Positions 40,901 through 51,800 of a DNA stretch of 64,000 nt are shown here, in pieces. Under the pieces are notes generated by a model, which was given only the letters and a program-made list of their open reading frames with translations, had not been told where the DNA came from and did no database searches. Source of the DNA: Anadara kagoshimensis (lineage: Eukaryota > Mollusca > Bivalvia > Arcoida > Arcidae); assembly GCA_021292105.1 (NCBI GenBank), contig CM037874.1, forward strand, positions 56,057,539 to 56,121,538, read 5' to 3'. Numbering within the stretch: position 1 is the stretch's first letter; each line of letters begins with the position of its first letter. Position numbers and translations under genes: made by a program.

Positions 40901-42030
40901 AAAGCTAACTCGCTAATTAATCTTGTCGGTAGAATTATATTAAAAAGTCCTAATTTTGGTTAGTATATTCTTGTCCTGTCTTTGCAAACCACTAGTTCAC
41001 ATGTTGTCGGTAGTTTAATTATCAATAGCATTCAAATTTTTTTTGTATGTTCTTGTCTAGAGTTGGTCGTTTTTGATGAACTTTATTGTTTGGTGTTTGG
41101 TTAGATTAGCTTTTCTTTTCTTGACTTTACCGTTAAATAATCGTTCCCATTGTTGGTAGTTTCATAATCAGTTGTTCCAAAATTTGTTTCAATTGTCTTT
41201 TTTCTTTCTTTTCTGGACTATGCTGTTTAGCTAAAGTGTTTCATTTTCTTGGTTGCATTAACTTTTCTTGACTTGCCTTAGCAATAAATAAATCGTTCAC
41301 CTCTCGTTTGTATTTTTAAAACCAGACGTCCCAATATTTATTTGTTTGTCTTTTTTGTCTTTCGTAAACTTTTGGTATTGTGTACTTAGTTGCATTGGCA
41401 GTACCCAAGTACATGTTTTTTCAGTTTTTCAGCAACTTTAATATTATCTTGTGAATACAGAATTAGTACATTATAACTGCAATGGGATGTCATTGGAAAC
41501 GCATCCCATAAACGAACCCCGGCGTAAGCATTTGGCCCCTCAGCATATGTATCTTAAAAACAAAAAGCAAATTGCAAGTTCATTTACCCAAAGATTGTTC
41601 AATAAAAAGTTTCATATAGATCTGTTAAATATTTTCTTTGAGAAACGTCAAGGACAAAAAATTGTCCAGAAGAAATAGAGTAAACACTATATGCCCGCCC
41701 CTTCCTGATTCGCTGAAAGACATAATATTGAAAATTATTTGAGCAATGAAACAAAGGTAAATAATAATTAGTGTAAATATGTGAATGTGGAAGTAACTGG
41801 TTTGCACTCATTACTTCCATCGAGATCATCAAGGCCATCTAAACACAAACACAGACTTATACATTAAGGGAAATACCAAAATTTGTTACTATAATTATAT
41901 TGTGTAACTGCTAATGCTTCTATAATAATACTGCATTTATTCCAAAAATATCCCGTTGCTCTGGGTAATTAATAACTTATGTGGAAAATTTTGGGTAATT
42001 ATGTAAAACTATAAATGTCTTCAGAGTTAT

Positions 42031-42475
42031 CTTAAATTAGGAGACTATGTAAATGTCATCTATCCTAGTGAGCTTGAAATAAAAGACACGACTGATTCCT
42101 CAAGTTCTGCTTCATATTTAGACTTATACCTGAATTATGACGCACAAAAAAAAGCTACATTTGAAACTTTATGACAAACGTGATGACTTCAATTTTTCTA
42201 TTGTCAACTTTCCTTTTTTATGCAGCAATATACCTGCTTCTCCTGCTTATGGTGTATTTGTTTCCCAATTAATACGCTATGGTAGAGATTGTTCCCACTA
42301 CGGGGACTTTGTACAACGAAGTAGGCTGCTTGCAAATAAATTGTTGACTCAGGCATATTGCAAGCCTAGGCTTATCAAGGCCCTCAAAAAGTTTTATGGC
42401 CGTCATCACAGTATTGTTGATAAGTTTGATGTCTCTGTGTCCAGGATTGCCTCGGATATATTTGACGTCTCATAG
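42031..42475 (+). pseudogene. C-terminal region of an RT-linked retroelement protein, frameshifted
   Basis: Two overlapping open frames. The first runs from 42,031 (GDYVNVIYPSELEIKD..., then SASYLDLYL) to a stop at 42,163. The second starts one base out of phase at about 42,137 and runs to the TAG at 42,473, with KLYDKRDDFNFSIVNFPF, SNIPASPAYGVFVSQLIRY and KKFYGRHHSIVDKFDVSVS. The switch falls in a run of eight A (about 42,147-42,154), consistent with a one-base slip. The motif order matches the region downstream of the YIDDL-type catalytic box in invertebrate retroelement proteins. The catalytic RT core itself is absent because of 5' truncation. The class (Penelope-like, LINE or other) cannot be decided from this piece. 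Confidence 0.7.
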
Positions 42476-42679
42476 TTCCATGTTCCTTTCACACAATTTT
42501 GATTACACACGTGACGGGTGTAGCTAGCTAAACAGGAGGTGCTTACCCTTCCGGAGCACGCGGCCTCACTTCCCTGGTGGAAGTTCACGTGTCTAACCTA
42601 ACTTGTCAGTTCCAAAGTTTTTACTTTGCTTCTGGATTGTGATTCGGAAATTGATAAGTATGTTTGTTTTTGATTATAA
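42031..42679 (+). mobile_element. 5'-truncated RT-linked retroelement fragment in unit E
   Basis: Inserted after CAGAGTTAT at a site that is uninterrupted in A (about 4,580), C (about 23,655) and D (32,769). TTAT occurs on both sides (42,027-42,030 and 42,680-42,683), a possible 4-bp target duplication, although the right side lacks two bases of the empty site. It holds the end of a coding region, a non-coding tail with GGAGGTGCTTACCCTTCCGG and CACTTCCCTGGTGG, and the terminus GTATGTTTGTTTTTGATTA shared by the other copies. It is the longest copy in the window. Confidence 0.8.
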
Positions 42680-45357
42680 TTATGCAAACAATTTTGACCT
42701 GTCCGCTTGGCCTTTCATTAGGAAATCCTCATGTAAGATGAACTATCCAATACATGGGTAATGTTATAATATGCGCGGCTGATAATAAACAATGCATGTT
42801 TCCTATGATACCTGTGTATCATATACGTATATAAACTAGGTTATTATATCAATTTATTATAAAGGTAAAGCGGATAGGTCAATGTCGTTCGCCTATACAA
42901 GTTTTTGGTTCGAGGTTATAATTGTATCTTCTAAATTTATTTGATTGATGATACATATTTTTGTCATTTTTTGTCTGGAGAGTATGACGTACACGGTTAT
43001 ATTCGTTCCGTTGTTTTGTGGATTTCACTTGACTCTAAACAGTGAGTGTTATTAAAACGTATGTCTTGCCTGCAGGTTAAAATATGTAGGTGGTCAAAAA
43101 TGTTTCAAAATCTACATTAAACTAAGGTTCAATTTGCAAGGCTATATGTTGTACCTAGTTACTTTCTTGAAGATTAGATAGTGACATACCAGATCGGCAT
43201 CTACACATGAGAAGCTACCCTATTTCACCTTGTATATACTTTGCTTTTACAATTGTGTAATTTGAATATGGATTGGTATATTTATTTCTAATCTGTGGTG
43301 TTTTTTCAGATTCAATTCGTATATAGTATTTCGGTGCGTGCCCGTTGCATTACAATAGTTATTTTTACACACACGTTTTCAGCCTTAATAGTTTTATTTC
43401 TTTGGTAAACAATTTTTTTCATTATACCTCATGCTATTGCATCCTTTTGTGTATTAAGTGAACATGTAAGCGCCGATGAGAAGAAATACCTGTTGCCATT
43501 ACGAAGCAATGTCAACCAGGGAAATGAATTCATAAAAGTTATACAAATATATAAAAGTTATATAAACGATACAATGCTTATGCTTTGAAAATATTTAGCA
43601 ATTTTCCCTTGCACTCAAAGTCTCCGTTAAAGTCATAGAGTACACAAACGCCAAATACACCATGAGACAAAGTGGATTAATAAATAACTATATAGACGGC
43701 GATGTTTTACATAAAGATTTGTTATACAATTAACTATATTAAGACCTGCTGGGTAAATAAATAAATACATATCCATATCATGATTCAGTACATTTTAGTG
43801 GTAATCATTTCAGAACTTTTCACACTTATATAAAACTGTGTTATTTGTTGAAGTACGATGATACCTTGTCTGAAATTTATCTGGCAAGAGGTGTGAAAAA
43901 ATGACTACATATATTTGCTTCTCAACATGTACATGATGGAATCTGCTATATAATGTTACGGAACTAAACAAAACATTTTATAAAGATATGTCGATTGCAC
44001 TGCTATAAGTTCAAACCCTGAAGCTTGCGATCTCAAATTTGATCAGATATGTTTATTTATTCGTTCATATCAAATCTGCACCATTTATTTAAAACAATTC
44101 AGAAAGACAGTTTTTTTGGATGCACCAAACTCAATTTAATTTCAGATTTACCATACTAACACTCTTAACATCACAACAACGGCTAAACCTTGAACCCAGT
44201 AACCGCGAGTCGGAAACCTTAAAAACTCGATCATGTATATCCACAATAGACATAACTGGGATATAATAAGTAATGTTTTAAAGAGAAAAATGTTTTTAAT
44301 TATTTGCAGTTATTGGTATTAATATTAAACTACTGTACACACCATTAACTCGCAATTTGTTGTAATAGATGATAGTTAAGGTATTTTGAGTGCAAACTTT
44401 TACATGAAAGCTAATGCAAAACTGAACGCATATATGTATACATATTTTCAAATTTTAAAAAATGTAGCTACTTAAAAATGGATGCTTACATTTCGAATTC
44501 CGCAGGACTCGACGTAATTTCCCAAGGGGAAGTTCAAATATTTAACAAATATGACTTCAAAGGTTATTTCTGATTATGTACGTCTAAATTAGAGCGATAC
44601 GAAAAAGTAAATCCGCAATAAAATGGTTCTAGTGTTGTTTAATATTCATAACTATTATTATTTAATTTACAACATTAATATTTTAAAACTGAGATATGTT
44701 ATATCATACCAAATGTTAACATTTCTTACTTCAAAAGGTTATATACAAAAAATGATCTGATTTGTATTTCTAAATATAAGCGCATTGGCATGGATAGGCA
44801 ACGTATGGAAACTCATGACGCCATTTGCTGAAATTTAAAATAAGAATTGAGAGATCTATGGATTATTGCAAACATAAGTACAGATGATTAATGTGTATTT
44901 TTACTGTTTATATATAGAAGCAAGAAAACAAAACAAAACAAACATGTAAACATGTAAACATGTAAACATATCTTGTAAACCTTTTTTGATGTGACTCCTA
45001 ATAATGTCTCGATTTGCACATGTCATTTAGAAGTCATAAGTAGAGTAGTCGAGTTCTAAAATAGACGAAAGTAATATGAAAATTTTATGAAAATTTTAAA
45101 AAGCTATTTCTGATCGCTCAAAAATAAAATTTTAGTAGTTGATGTATAAATAGGAGTCTTTTCTTGATTAGATTACCTAAAGGTAGTTATAAACGAAAAC
45201 GCCACGATTAGGATGTGATAAAGGCTTATAACCAATAGTTACAATTAAATTATTTTAACTGAAAATTCCATTTATTTTACTTTGTGAATTTTACAATTCT
45301 TAAATGCTTTTTGTTTAATCTAATTTGTCTTCGTTTTAAAACAAAAATTGGTTCAAA

Positions 45358-45378
45358 GGAGGTTGTGCGCTATGGGCC
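45358..45378 (+). repeat. Left terminal inverted repeat of the Spy-like element
   Basis: 21 bp beginning GGAGGTTGTGC. It matches the reverse complement of 48,879-48,899 at 19 of 21 positions (differences at positions 12 and 17). Similarity stops after GGCC. Confidence 0.85.
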
Positions 45379-45578
45379 CCTCCCGGCACCACAATTTTAA
45401 TAATTTTTTGAAGGGGAAAATATCTTTGATATGTTACCGAACACATTGCCAATTATACAAATGAAATAAATCCATAAAAGTTTTACACAAAAAATATTTT
45501 AAACTGTCGTCATGTATCGCTAAAGTACAGGGTGTTTGTCCTATTTTTCGAAATATTGACGTTTTTCCGGTACATTTC

Positions 45579-45705
45579 TTCAAATTAAACTATGAGCGCA
45601 GTCGTGCTCCAAAAAGATATTTAAACTATAAACTTATGTTAAATAAAAGAACCTTGTGTTAAAATATTTTTGTGGAGCACGACTGCGCTCATAGTTTAAT
45701 TTGAA
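45579..45705. repeat. 33-bp perfect inverted repeat with 61-bp spacer
   Basis: Left arm 45,579-45,611 (TTCAAATTAAACTATGAGCG... ending GTGCTCCA) and right arm 45,673-45,705 are exact reverse complements. The AT-rich spacer is 61 bp. It may be a nested MITE or foldback inside the Spy-like element, or a structural subterminal repeat. No target duplication is obvious. Confidence 0.9.
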
Positions 45706-45841
45706 AAAATCGTCAATAAAATTGTCCACTAAAGTCGGGAAAGTATGGGGTAAGGAAAATTGTGTAGCACAATGTGGCTAAAGTGAACATTTACTTATAT
45801 TTTCTTTCTGTTATAATAAGCAAAAAAATTAAAATATTTTT

Positions 45842-46024
45842 GTGATTTTTGTTGATTACATATATTTTAACAAAACAGAATCGATAAAATTTTATGCATT
45901 TATAAATAACTGTTTAAAAACAACGCCAGTAACCGTTTATGCTATAGAGCGTAATGCTACACATTTTAGAAATCGACGACGTCGTCAAGAACAACAACAA
46001 CAACTGGTCACACCGGCTACGTAG
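45842..46024 (+). pseudogene. Possible relic of a transposase N-terminus (weak)
   Basis: A 60-codon frame ends in a basic, glutamine-rich stretch (HFRNRRRRQEQQQQLVTPAT) and then a stop. It lies about 0.5 kb from the left end of the Spy-like element, where a transposase could begin, and arginine-rich segments are common near the start of Harbinger-type transposases. No DDE residues or downstream continuation are visible. It may equally be a chance frame. Confidence 0.15.
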
Positions 46025-46412
46025 ATCGTTTAACAACATTGATACACAATTCACGCTACACATTCGCGATTTCAGTGATGTGCATATAATTATGTAACTT
46101 TTCTTTTTCATTTTATTTCATGGATACTGTTATTTTGTGTCTGATAATATGGTGATACGAAAATTGGCACACATATCCTGACTCCCGACAGTCGGGACAG
46201 AGTTCAGTGACACCGAGATGAAAGTCACTTGTACCGGTTTGTGTGTATGGTTTACAATGTAGCGATCATAATTCCATTAATTTTGAGAAGCGGTTTTTGA
46301 AAAACACGGCAAATCAAGCAATAAAAAAAATAAAATTCAGGAATGCCAGTTGGGAGCGTAGATCGGATTACACACGGTGGTCAACTATAAAAATCTATGT
46401 TTACATCCAATA

Positions 46413-46483
46413 TCGTGGTGGGGCAATAGGTAGCGGTGTGGACTTAGAAACTGACGACCCGGGTTCAAATCCCGATGAAGACG
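46413..46483 (+). mobile_element. tRNA-like sequence / SINE head inside the Spy-like element
   Basis: An A-box-like GGGGCAATAGGTAGCGG is followed about 45 bp later by a B-box-like GGTTCAAATCC (46,462-46,472) set in CCCGGGTTCAAATCCCG, the usual spacing of an internal pol III promoter. A T-rich tract follows at about 46,491. It is more likely a SINE head than a functional tRNA, because I could not form a convincing acceptor stem. Confidence 0.4.
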
Positions 46484-47888
46484 TTAATGCTTTTTTTTTA
46501 TTTATTTTTTTAAATATATCATTTTTGAAAAAATATAAATTATATTTTTATAAATTATTAACATTACATTCGATGAGGATAAATTAAAACGCTCTCGCAC
46601 CTCTCCACACAACTCAATTTTTGTTAAATATTACACATGTATATTAGGTTCAGGTGCTTTTATTATTTTCATTTTTTCTCTCTCGCACCTCTTAATTATT
46701 TGTTTCTTTTTTAAAAAAATTTAAACTTTTATTATAAATCTGGTTTTTAATTATATATATTTTTAATTTTACCATTTCCTTTTTTCTGCAGCATTTTAAA
46801 AAAAATTATTATCACAAATCAGGAGGTTTTATTTATTAATTTTAATTTCTTTTCTCTCTCTCGTCTTTTCAGGGAATTTTGGAATTATTGAAATACATGG
46901 TTTTTTTTAAATAATTCACCCAGTTTATTTACGTATAGAAGTTTTCATCATAAGGTATTGTTAGATCTTGTTCAAAATACAAATACATGTATACACATTA
47001 GTTAAAAATTGCTAATATTGGAATGGTGGACTTTTAAGATAATTTGACCCTCCAAAAACTGAACCTCGTCACTAATTACTAGTATTAGTACCCTCTCAAT
47101 GAAACTTATGTAGTCTGTCTTTTTGTTTCCCAAAAGTTTTATCCTCATCGCCTCCTTAAGCGCTTATAAATATTTATGTCTGTCCATCCTTTCACTGTGT
47201 TCCCAAAATGATGTTGTCTTATGAAAGAAGATCCATCCTGCATAATTTACATTTGGTGGTTCAATACAATGATCAAGGGACTAGCACCACTAACATTTAC
47301 ACACATGGTATTCTAACTTGGAGAAGGAGACCTTGATGGTGCTACTTTTCAGTAAAAGTGGAAGTGAGACCCACCTTTCACAAATTAGTAAGACTACTCT
47401 GTATACATATCCTGGTAATTATTTTTATTTACATGTACATGCATATGGGATGTTTAACACTGATGAACTATTAAACTCACGTTGATTGGTTGGTGATTAA
47501 GACATCTGTAAAGATTATTTCTATTATACAGAGGCACCCAGCTTGCCTGGTTTTCTGTACCATCAAGTAACTGATCAGAGAAAAACAGTGAATTTCAGGA
47601 AGGAAGCCTATAAACATTCTTGCATTAAATACCATCCCAAGTTCCATTTGCATGAGCTGCAATGATCCCTATTTGGATGATATTTAGGCATTTTCGACCG
47701 ATCTCCGACGGGGTATTGCAGTTGTGTCTTTTGGTGGTCACATCTCATTGGTTGAAATAGAAAGGGAGATAATAACGACATTCCATTGTACTGATTTTGC
47801 ACTCTAGAAAAGAAACTAACCGACCAATTTTGATGAAAATTAGTTTCTAGGTACAATCTTAGATGTTGTACATGTTGCGCTAAAAGTC

Positions 47889-48170
47889 GGTCATTGTGAC
47901 CTTGTTTTTATGGTCTGGTGATTTTCTTCGATTTTGATCAAACTTAGTTCATATCTACGACTTTATATGCTATACATATTGCAACACAAAAAAGATCATT
48001 GTGACTTAATTTTTAGTCAGTTATTTTCTTTGATAATATAAAGTTTAATATGACAATTTTGATGAAACGTGGTCGTAAGTACAATTTCAATGATGTATGT
48101 GTTTCAACACAAAGAAGGTCATTGTGACCTACTTTTTCATGGCCTAGTGAAATTTTCTTAAAAGTTGCAG
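47889..48170 (+). repeat. Three imperfect ~105-125-bp repeats (GTCATTGTGAC type)
   Basis: G(G/A)TCATTGTGAC recurs at 47,889, 47,994 and 48,117. Each is followed or preceded by similar text (TTTTGATCAAACTTAGTTCA or TTTTGATGAAACGTGGTC, then GCAACACAAA or TCAACACAAA). It is a short, decayed tandem repeat within the Spy-like element, of a type frequent in invertebrate genomes. Confidence 0.7.
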
Positions 48171-48398
48171 TACCTTAGATAGTAAAACATGAATGTGCAT
48201 ATGGAAACATCATAATTATATAAAAATAACAATTTCCAGAAGTTATTACATCTTTAGCTTCATTCAAATACACCTATCATTGCTACTGCTAACACTATCA
48301 GTTCTTTTCCAATGTTTATTGGGGTGACTTACCACGCGATTGACCCCTGCTCAAACGCTATTTCTAGTTTCAATCATCTGTTCCCATCAATTCCATAT

Positions 48399-48597
48399 GT
48401 ACACTTGTATATTTAGCAATCCGTTGCTATGGACAATTAGTTGCCATGGTAACAAATAATGTTTTATTTTATGACTTTATACATTATGTTAACCATCCAT
48501 TGATAAGGGCACACATGTACCTATTTTTATATCTATACAAGTATATTTAACCATCCGTTGCTATGGACATTTCGTTGCCATGGTGACAAATAATGTT
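48399..48597 (+). repeat. 134-bp-period duplication with X-box-like palindromes
   Basis: The stretch containing CCGTTGCTATGGACA and GTTGCCATGGT(A/G)AC occurs at 48,399-48,463 and 48,534-48,597, with AAATAATGTT closing both. GTTGCCATGGTAAC (48,440-48,453) is close to an ideal RFX X-box palindrome. A further GTTGCTAAGCAAC lies at 48,767-48,779. Whether this is regulatory or just repeat structure cannot be told. Confidence 0.65.
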
Positions 48598-48878
48598 ATA
48601 TTTTACGTTCTCGAACTTAATATTTACTTTTATTGATAAATGTAGTAATGTAGAAAGATTATTCACACAAAAACATTAGAATGGGATAAAATCTGCCACA
48701 ATATGTTAAATTCATAATGCGAAATGTCTATATTTAAGATTTGCTAAGGGTCAGTTGCCATGCACCGTTGCTAAGCAACAGTATATCAGAACACTTAAAT
48801 TTTTATGTTTTTACAAAGACCAAATCTTGGACTAAATTCTACAGAAAAATCATTATATTCTGGTATGGGGCCAAAAAT

Positions 48879-48899
48879 GGCCTATAGTGCACAACCTCC
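48879..48899 (-). repeat. Right terminal inverted repeat of the Spy-like element
   Basis: Ends GCACAACCTCC and is followed directly by TTTGATTT of unit E. Pairs with 45,358-45,378 at 19 of 21 positions. A short GGCC-containing inverted motif (GGGGCCAAAAATGGCC) lies just inside. Confidence 0.85.
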
Positions 48900-51800
48900 T
48901 TTGATTTACAAACTTGATTATATCAAGATAAATTTCATAAAGTGTTTAGTATGGATTGCTGTGAAATTATATTGATAGTCGGCTGAAATAATTAGCTCTA
49001 AAAACTGCATTACTGTTTTAAGAGATATCTCTTAACTAAAATTTTCCTTATCTTTTCGCAATCTAAAAACTGCTTCTATTGAATAATACCCTGAGTATAA
49101 TGTATGAGCCAAAATAACGAGTCGTAAATAATTTACTTCAACGAAACTAAATCTGTCTAGCACTTTGCTTTACGCCTTGGATTTATGACTCTAGTACGTC
49201 TAGTGTTACCTTATGTTTGCTTTATGCACTTGGATCCTTGAGACAAGACATAAGACCTACCATTTTTAAAGAAATTGTAAAATTAGACATTTTGGTCCTC
49301 ACTAATAGAAATAACCCTTTGCTGCCCTCTTAAATACTTGTGATGTTTATTTCATTGAAAACTATTCCCCGTCTTTAAAGGTTTTCTTTAGCATGTCCCT
49401 TCAATGGATATTAAAGGATATAACACGTAAAAGAAGAAGTATAATTTTCAGTTTGAAGATCCGATCCAGTTTTGTTTTCGTGACATATGGGATATTTCCA
49501 AATACAACATAAAAAATTAGACAAATCTTTAAGGCGTGTATTTTACATTAATTAAAACCTGTAATCAACTAAATCTGTGATAAAACAGGCAGTGGTAAAA
49601 AACAACCGATAGATAAATAACAGTGTTAAATCTATGATTTTTTTAACAGACCAATGTGAATAAAATTAAAATTTGCATCTTTGAGACTTAAAACAGAAGA
49701 AAAATCAAACAGTCTATCCTAAAGTTTTCTTTGAATTTGCGAAAACGCGATGTCAACGACCTAGGTAAAAAAAGAACTAAAAGCGTTTTGTGACAAAACC
49801 TCTGACTCATCGTGTATACATTAAGCTGTCTTAGCAGTGAATTATTGTTAATCAAAACATTTCACGACGAAAGTCGATGATAGCTGTGTTTTGTTGTAAA
49901 AACATTTTCCCTAAGGAATCCTTGAAACACACACGAACTTAAATCTGAAGGCCATTGACAAATATTAGGAGGAAAGCTGAAAGTGTTTTCGTAACAAAGC
50001 TACTCAATAAATAAATGCCGTCTGCATTTTAAAATGTCTAAACAAAACAAGACTGTAAACACAAAACATTATTACTATTGTCATGAATTAAAGATTTTCG
50101 TGATAATCTCATGGGCAGTTTCAACTTTGCACGAAATAGGGAACGCCAAATCTGCGCTGGAAATTAAACCTATCTGGATATGTAGAATGTTACTGATGTT
50201 GGAATCAAAATATTTCAACATTTTGAAAAAGGGGTTTGCTTTTTGGCTATGTATATTGTGGGCGATTATTTAGGTTGCCATCGAACCAGAAAGGATGTTA
50301 CCATGTAAAAGGCACCAGAATTTCAGCTTTTTTTGTTGTAAGAAATAAGAAGAGAACATTTGACACATTTTGTAACACATTGTTGTACCGTTTCCAAATC
50401 ATGGTTCTTCCAACTCACGGTGCTTTGTTGGACACAGAACGTAAGAAGCAACTTCTATTGGTTGAATTCACCAAGGTCTTTTTTAACTCTTTCAGAGCAC
50501 CAAACCTCACTTCTCTAGTTGAAGTTGACACATAAACCAAACTGCAGTTCACATTTTTAAAAGTTTTTCTATGCTGTTGTATTGTGATTTCAACATGAAA
50601 CAAGGTGCGTTTGTTTTGGCTGTTATAATTGTGATTTACCATGGATCATTATGTACGTGTTTTGATCTTTTGGTATTGTCATTAGGACATGATATGTTTA
50701 GTTTTAATTTTATCATTATTTATTTGGTAATTGGTATTTTCACCTTTAATTTCCCTCTTTGAACAATTGATAAATTAAATATGAAGAGAAATAAAATAAA
50801 AGTGCATGTTTCAATGATTCCCTATTTGATGATTGAATTTTATAAATATTACGTAATTTATACCATGTAGCACGAGTAAATTAATTACTATATAAAGACA
50901 ATCGATAAAAATGCTTGTCTAGACAATCGCGATATTTTTTGGATTAAAATAGAGTTATCTTTTAAAGGGATTAAAAATACATGAATAACCCTGCTCCGCA
51001 CTTATGTCATGAATAAAAAAGTTTTAATGCATCAAAAACACACTATATTTCCTGACCTAGGAGAATTCTTTTTTTTCTATCATTCATTCTATGATTGTGC
51101 TACACTGAATGATACTACAATTCTAGTAACAGAAAACAATTGAAAGAAAAAAAAACAAGCAGCGCTAGGAGAAAGAAAGTTACACCAGATGCTTCGGAAG
51201 GATAAGCTCATTCTGTTTAGCTAGCTACATCCAAAACATATGGAATCATAATTGAGAATAAAAGAAACATGGAACTATTGTCTTTTAAACATATTCTGGA
51301 AAATTGTTGATATACAGGCATCTTTTTCCTCAACTATATTGTGATGAAGGCCATAGAACTTTTTGAGATTCTAGATATAAACCAAGGTTTGATTTTCCAT
51401 TACACATAAGCAATTTGATGTAGGCATCATGGTTTGAAGGTTATTGTTGGAACACAGAAATAGGTTTTATAGACAGGAATTACAAGTACCACATGTAATA
51501 TGTAAGTCAAATAAACTTACCATCGCCTGTTTGATTGAAAATGTCCATACAGTCAGTTACTATGGAAACAAAAAAACATTTTTCATTTTCGTGGTGTGGA
51601 GGAAAGTTCTTTTAGTAATGAGATGATAAAAATCTCAATCAGGACTTAAAGCAATATTACTCCACCCTACCCTCCCGTAACCTCTTAAATCTGAAGCACT
51701 TGATCTCTCCATATAATCTTTGCAAAGTTATATTGTTTACACCATCGTTTTAATAGTCGTCTGAAAATATATGCTAACACTCACGGTATTGCTTTATATA

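Larger units (their letters stand above)
45358..48899. mobile_element. Spy-like DNA transposon insertion (non-autonomous or decayed)
   Basis: A 3,542-bp block interrupts unit E. It begins GGAGGTTGTGC and ends with the inverse, GCACAACCTCC. It sits exactly between AAA (45,355-45,357) and TTT (48,900-48,902). The uninterrupted AAATTT is still present in B (16,801), C (26,316) and D (35,413), so nothing was duplicated or lost on insertion. Insertion between AAA and TTT without target duplication is the published signature of Spy elements, DDE transposons distantly related to IS5, ISL2EU and PIF/Harbinger. No long open frame resembling a transposase is present, so this copy could only move with help, if at all. 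The interior differs from the array: it has a tRNA-like block, minisatellite-like repeats and a perfect inverted repeat. Family assignment rests on the target site and the inverted ends, not on a protein. Confidence 0.75.
37031..50424 (+). repeat. Array unit E (9.2 kb plus two insertions)
   Basis: Fifth unit, 13,394 bp long. It is interrupted by an RT-linked element fragment (42,031-42,679) and by a 3,542-bp Spy-like element (45,358-48,899). Without them it is about 9,201 bp, matching D. Its first 1.3 kb is almost identical to D, and its last 1.5 kb (48,900-50,424) is closer to C. A patch at about 39,190-39,420 is unusually diverged from both C and D, which agree with each other there. Confidence 0.9.

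Noticed and set aside
46243-46587. 114-codon frame inside the Spy-like element
   Set aside because: It reads through the tRNA-like block and a T-rich tract, so it is a by-product of a non-coding repeat.
45358-48899. Helitron, which also inserts between A and T without duplication
   Set aside because: It has inverted ends starting GGAGG rather than a TC start and a CTRR end with a 3' hairpin, and the target is AAA|TTT rather than a bare A|T.
45358-48899. Polinton/Maverick or Crypton
   Set aside because: Too short, and without the 6-bp duplication, long inverted ends or genes expected for Polintons; inverted ends argue against Crypton.
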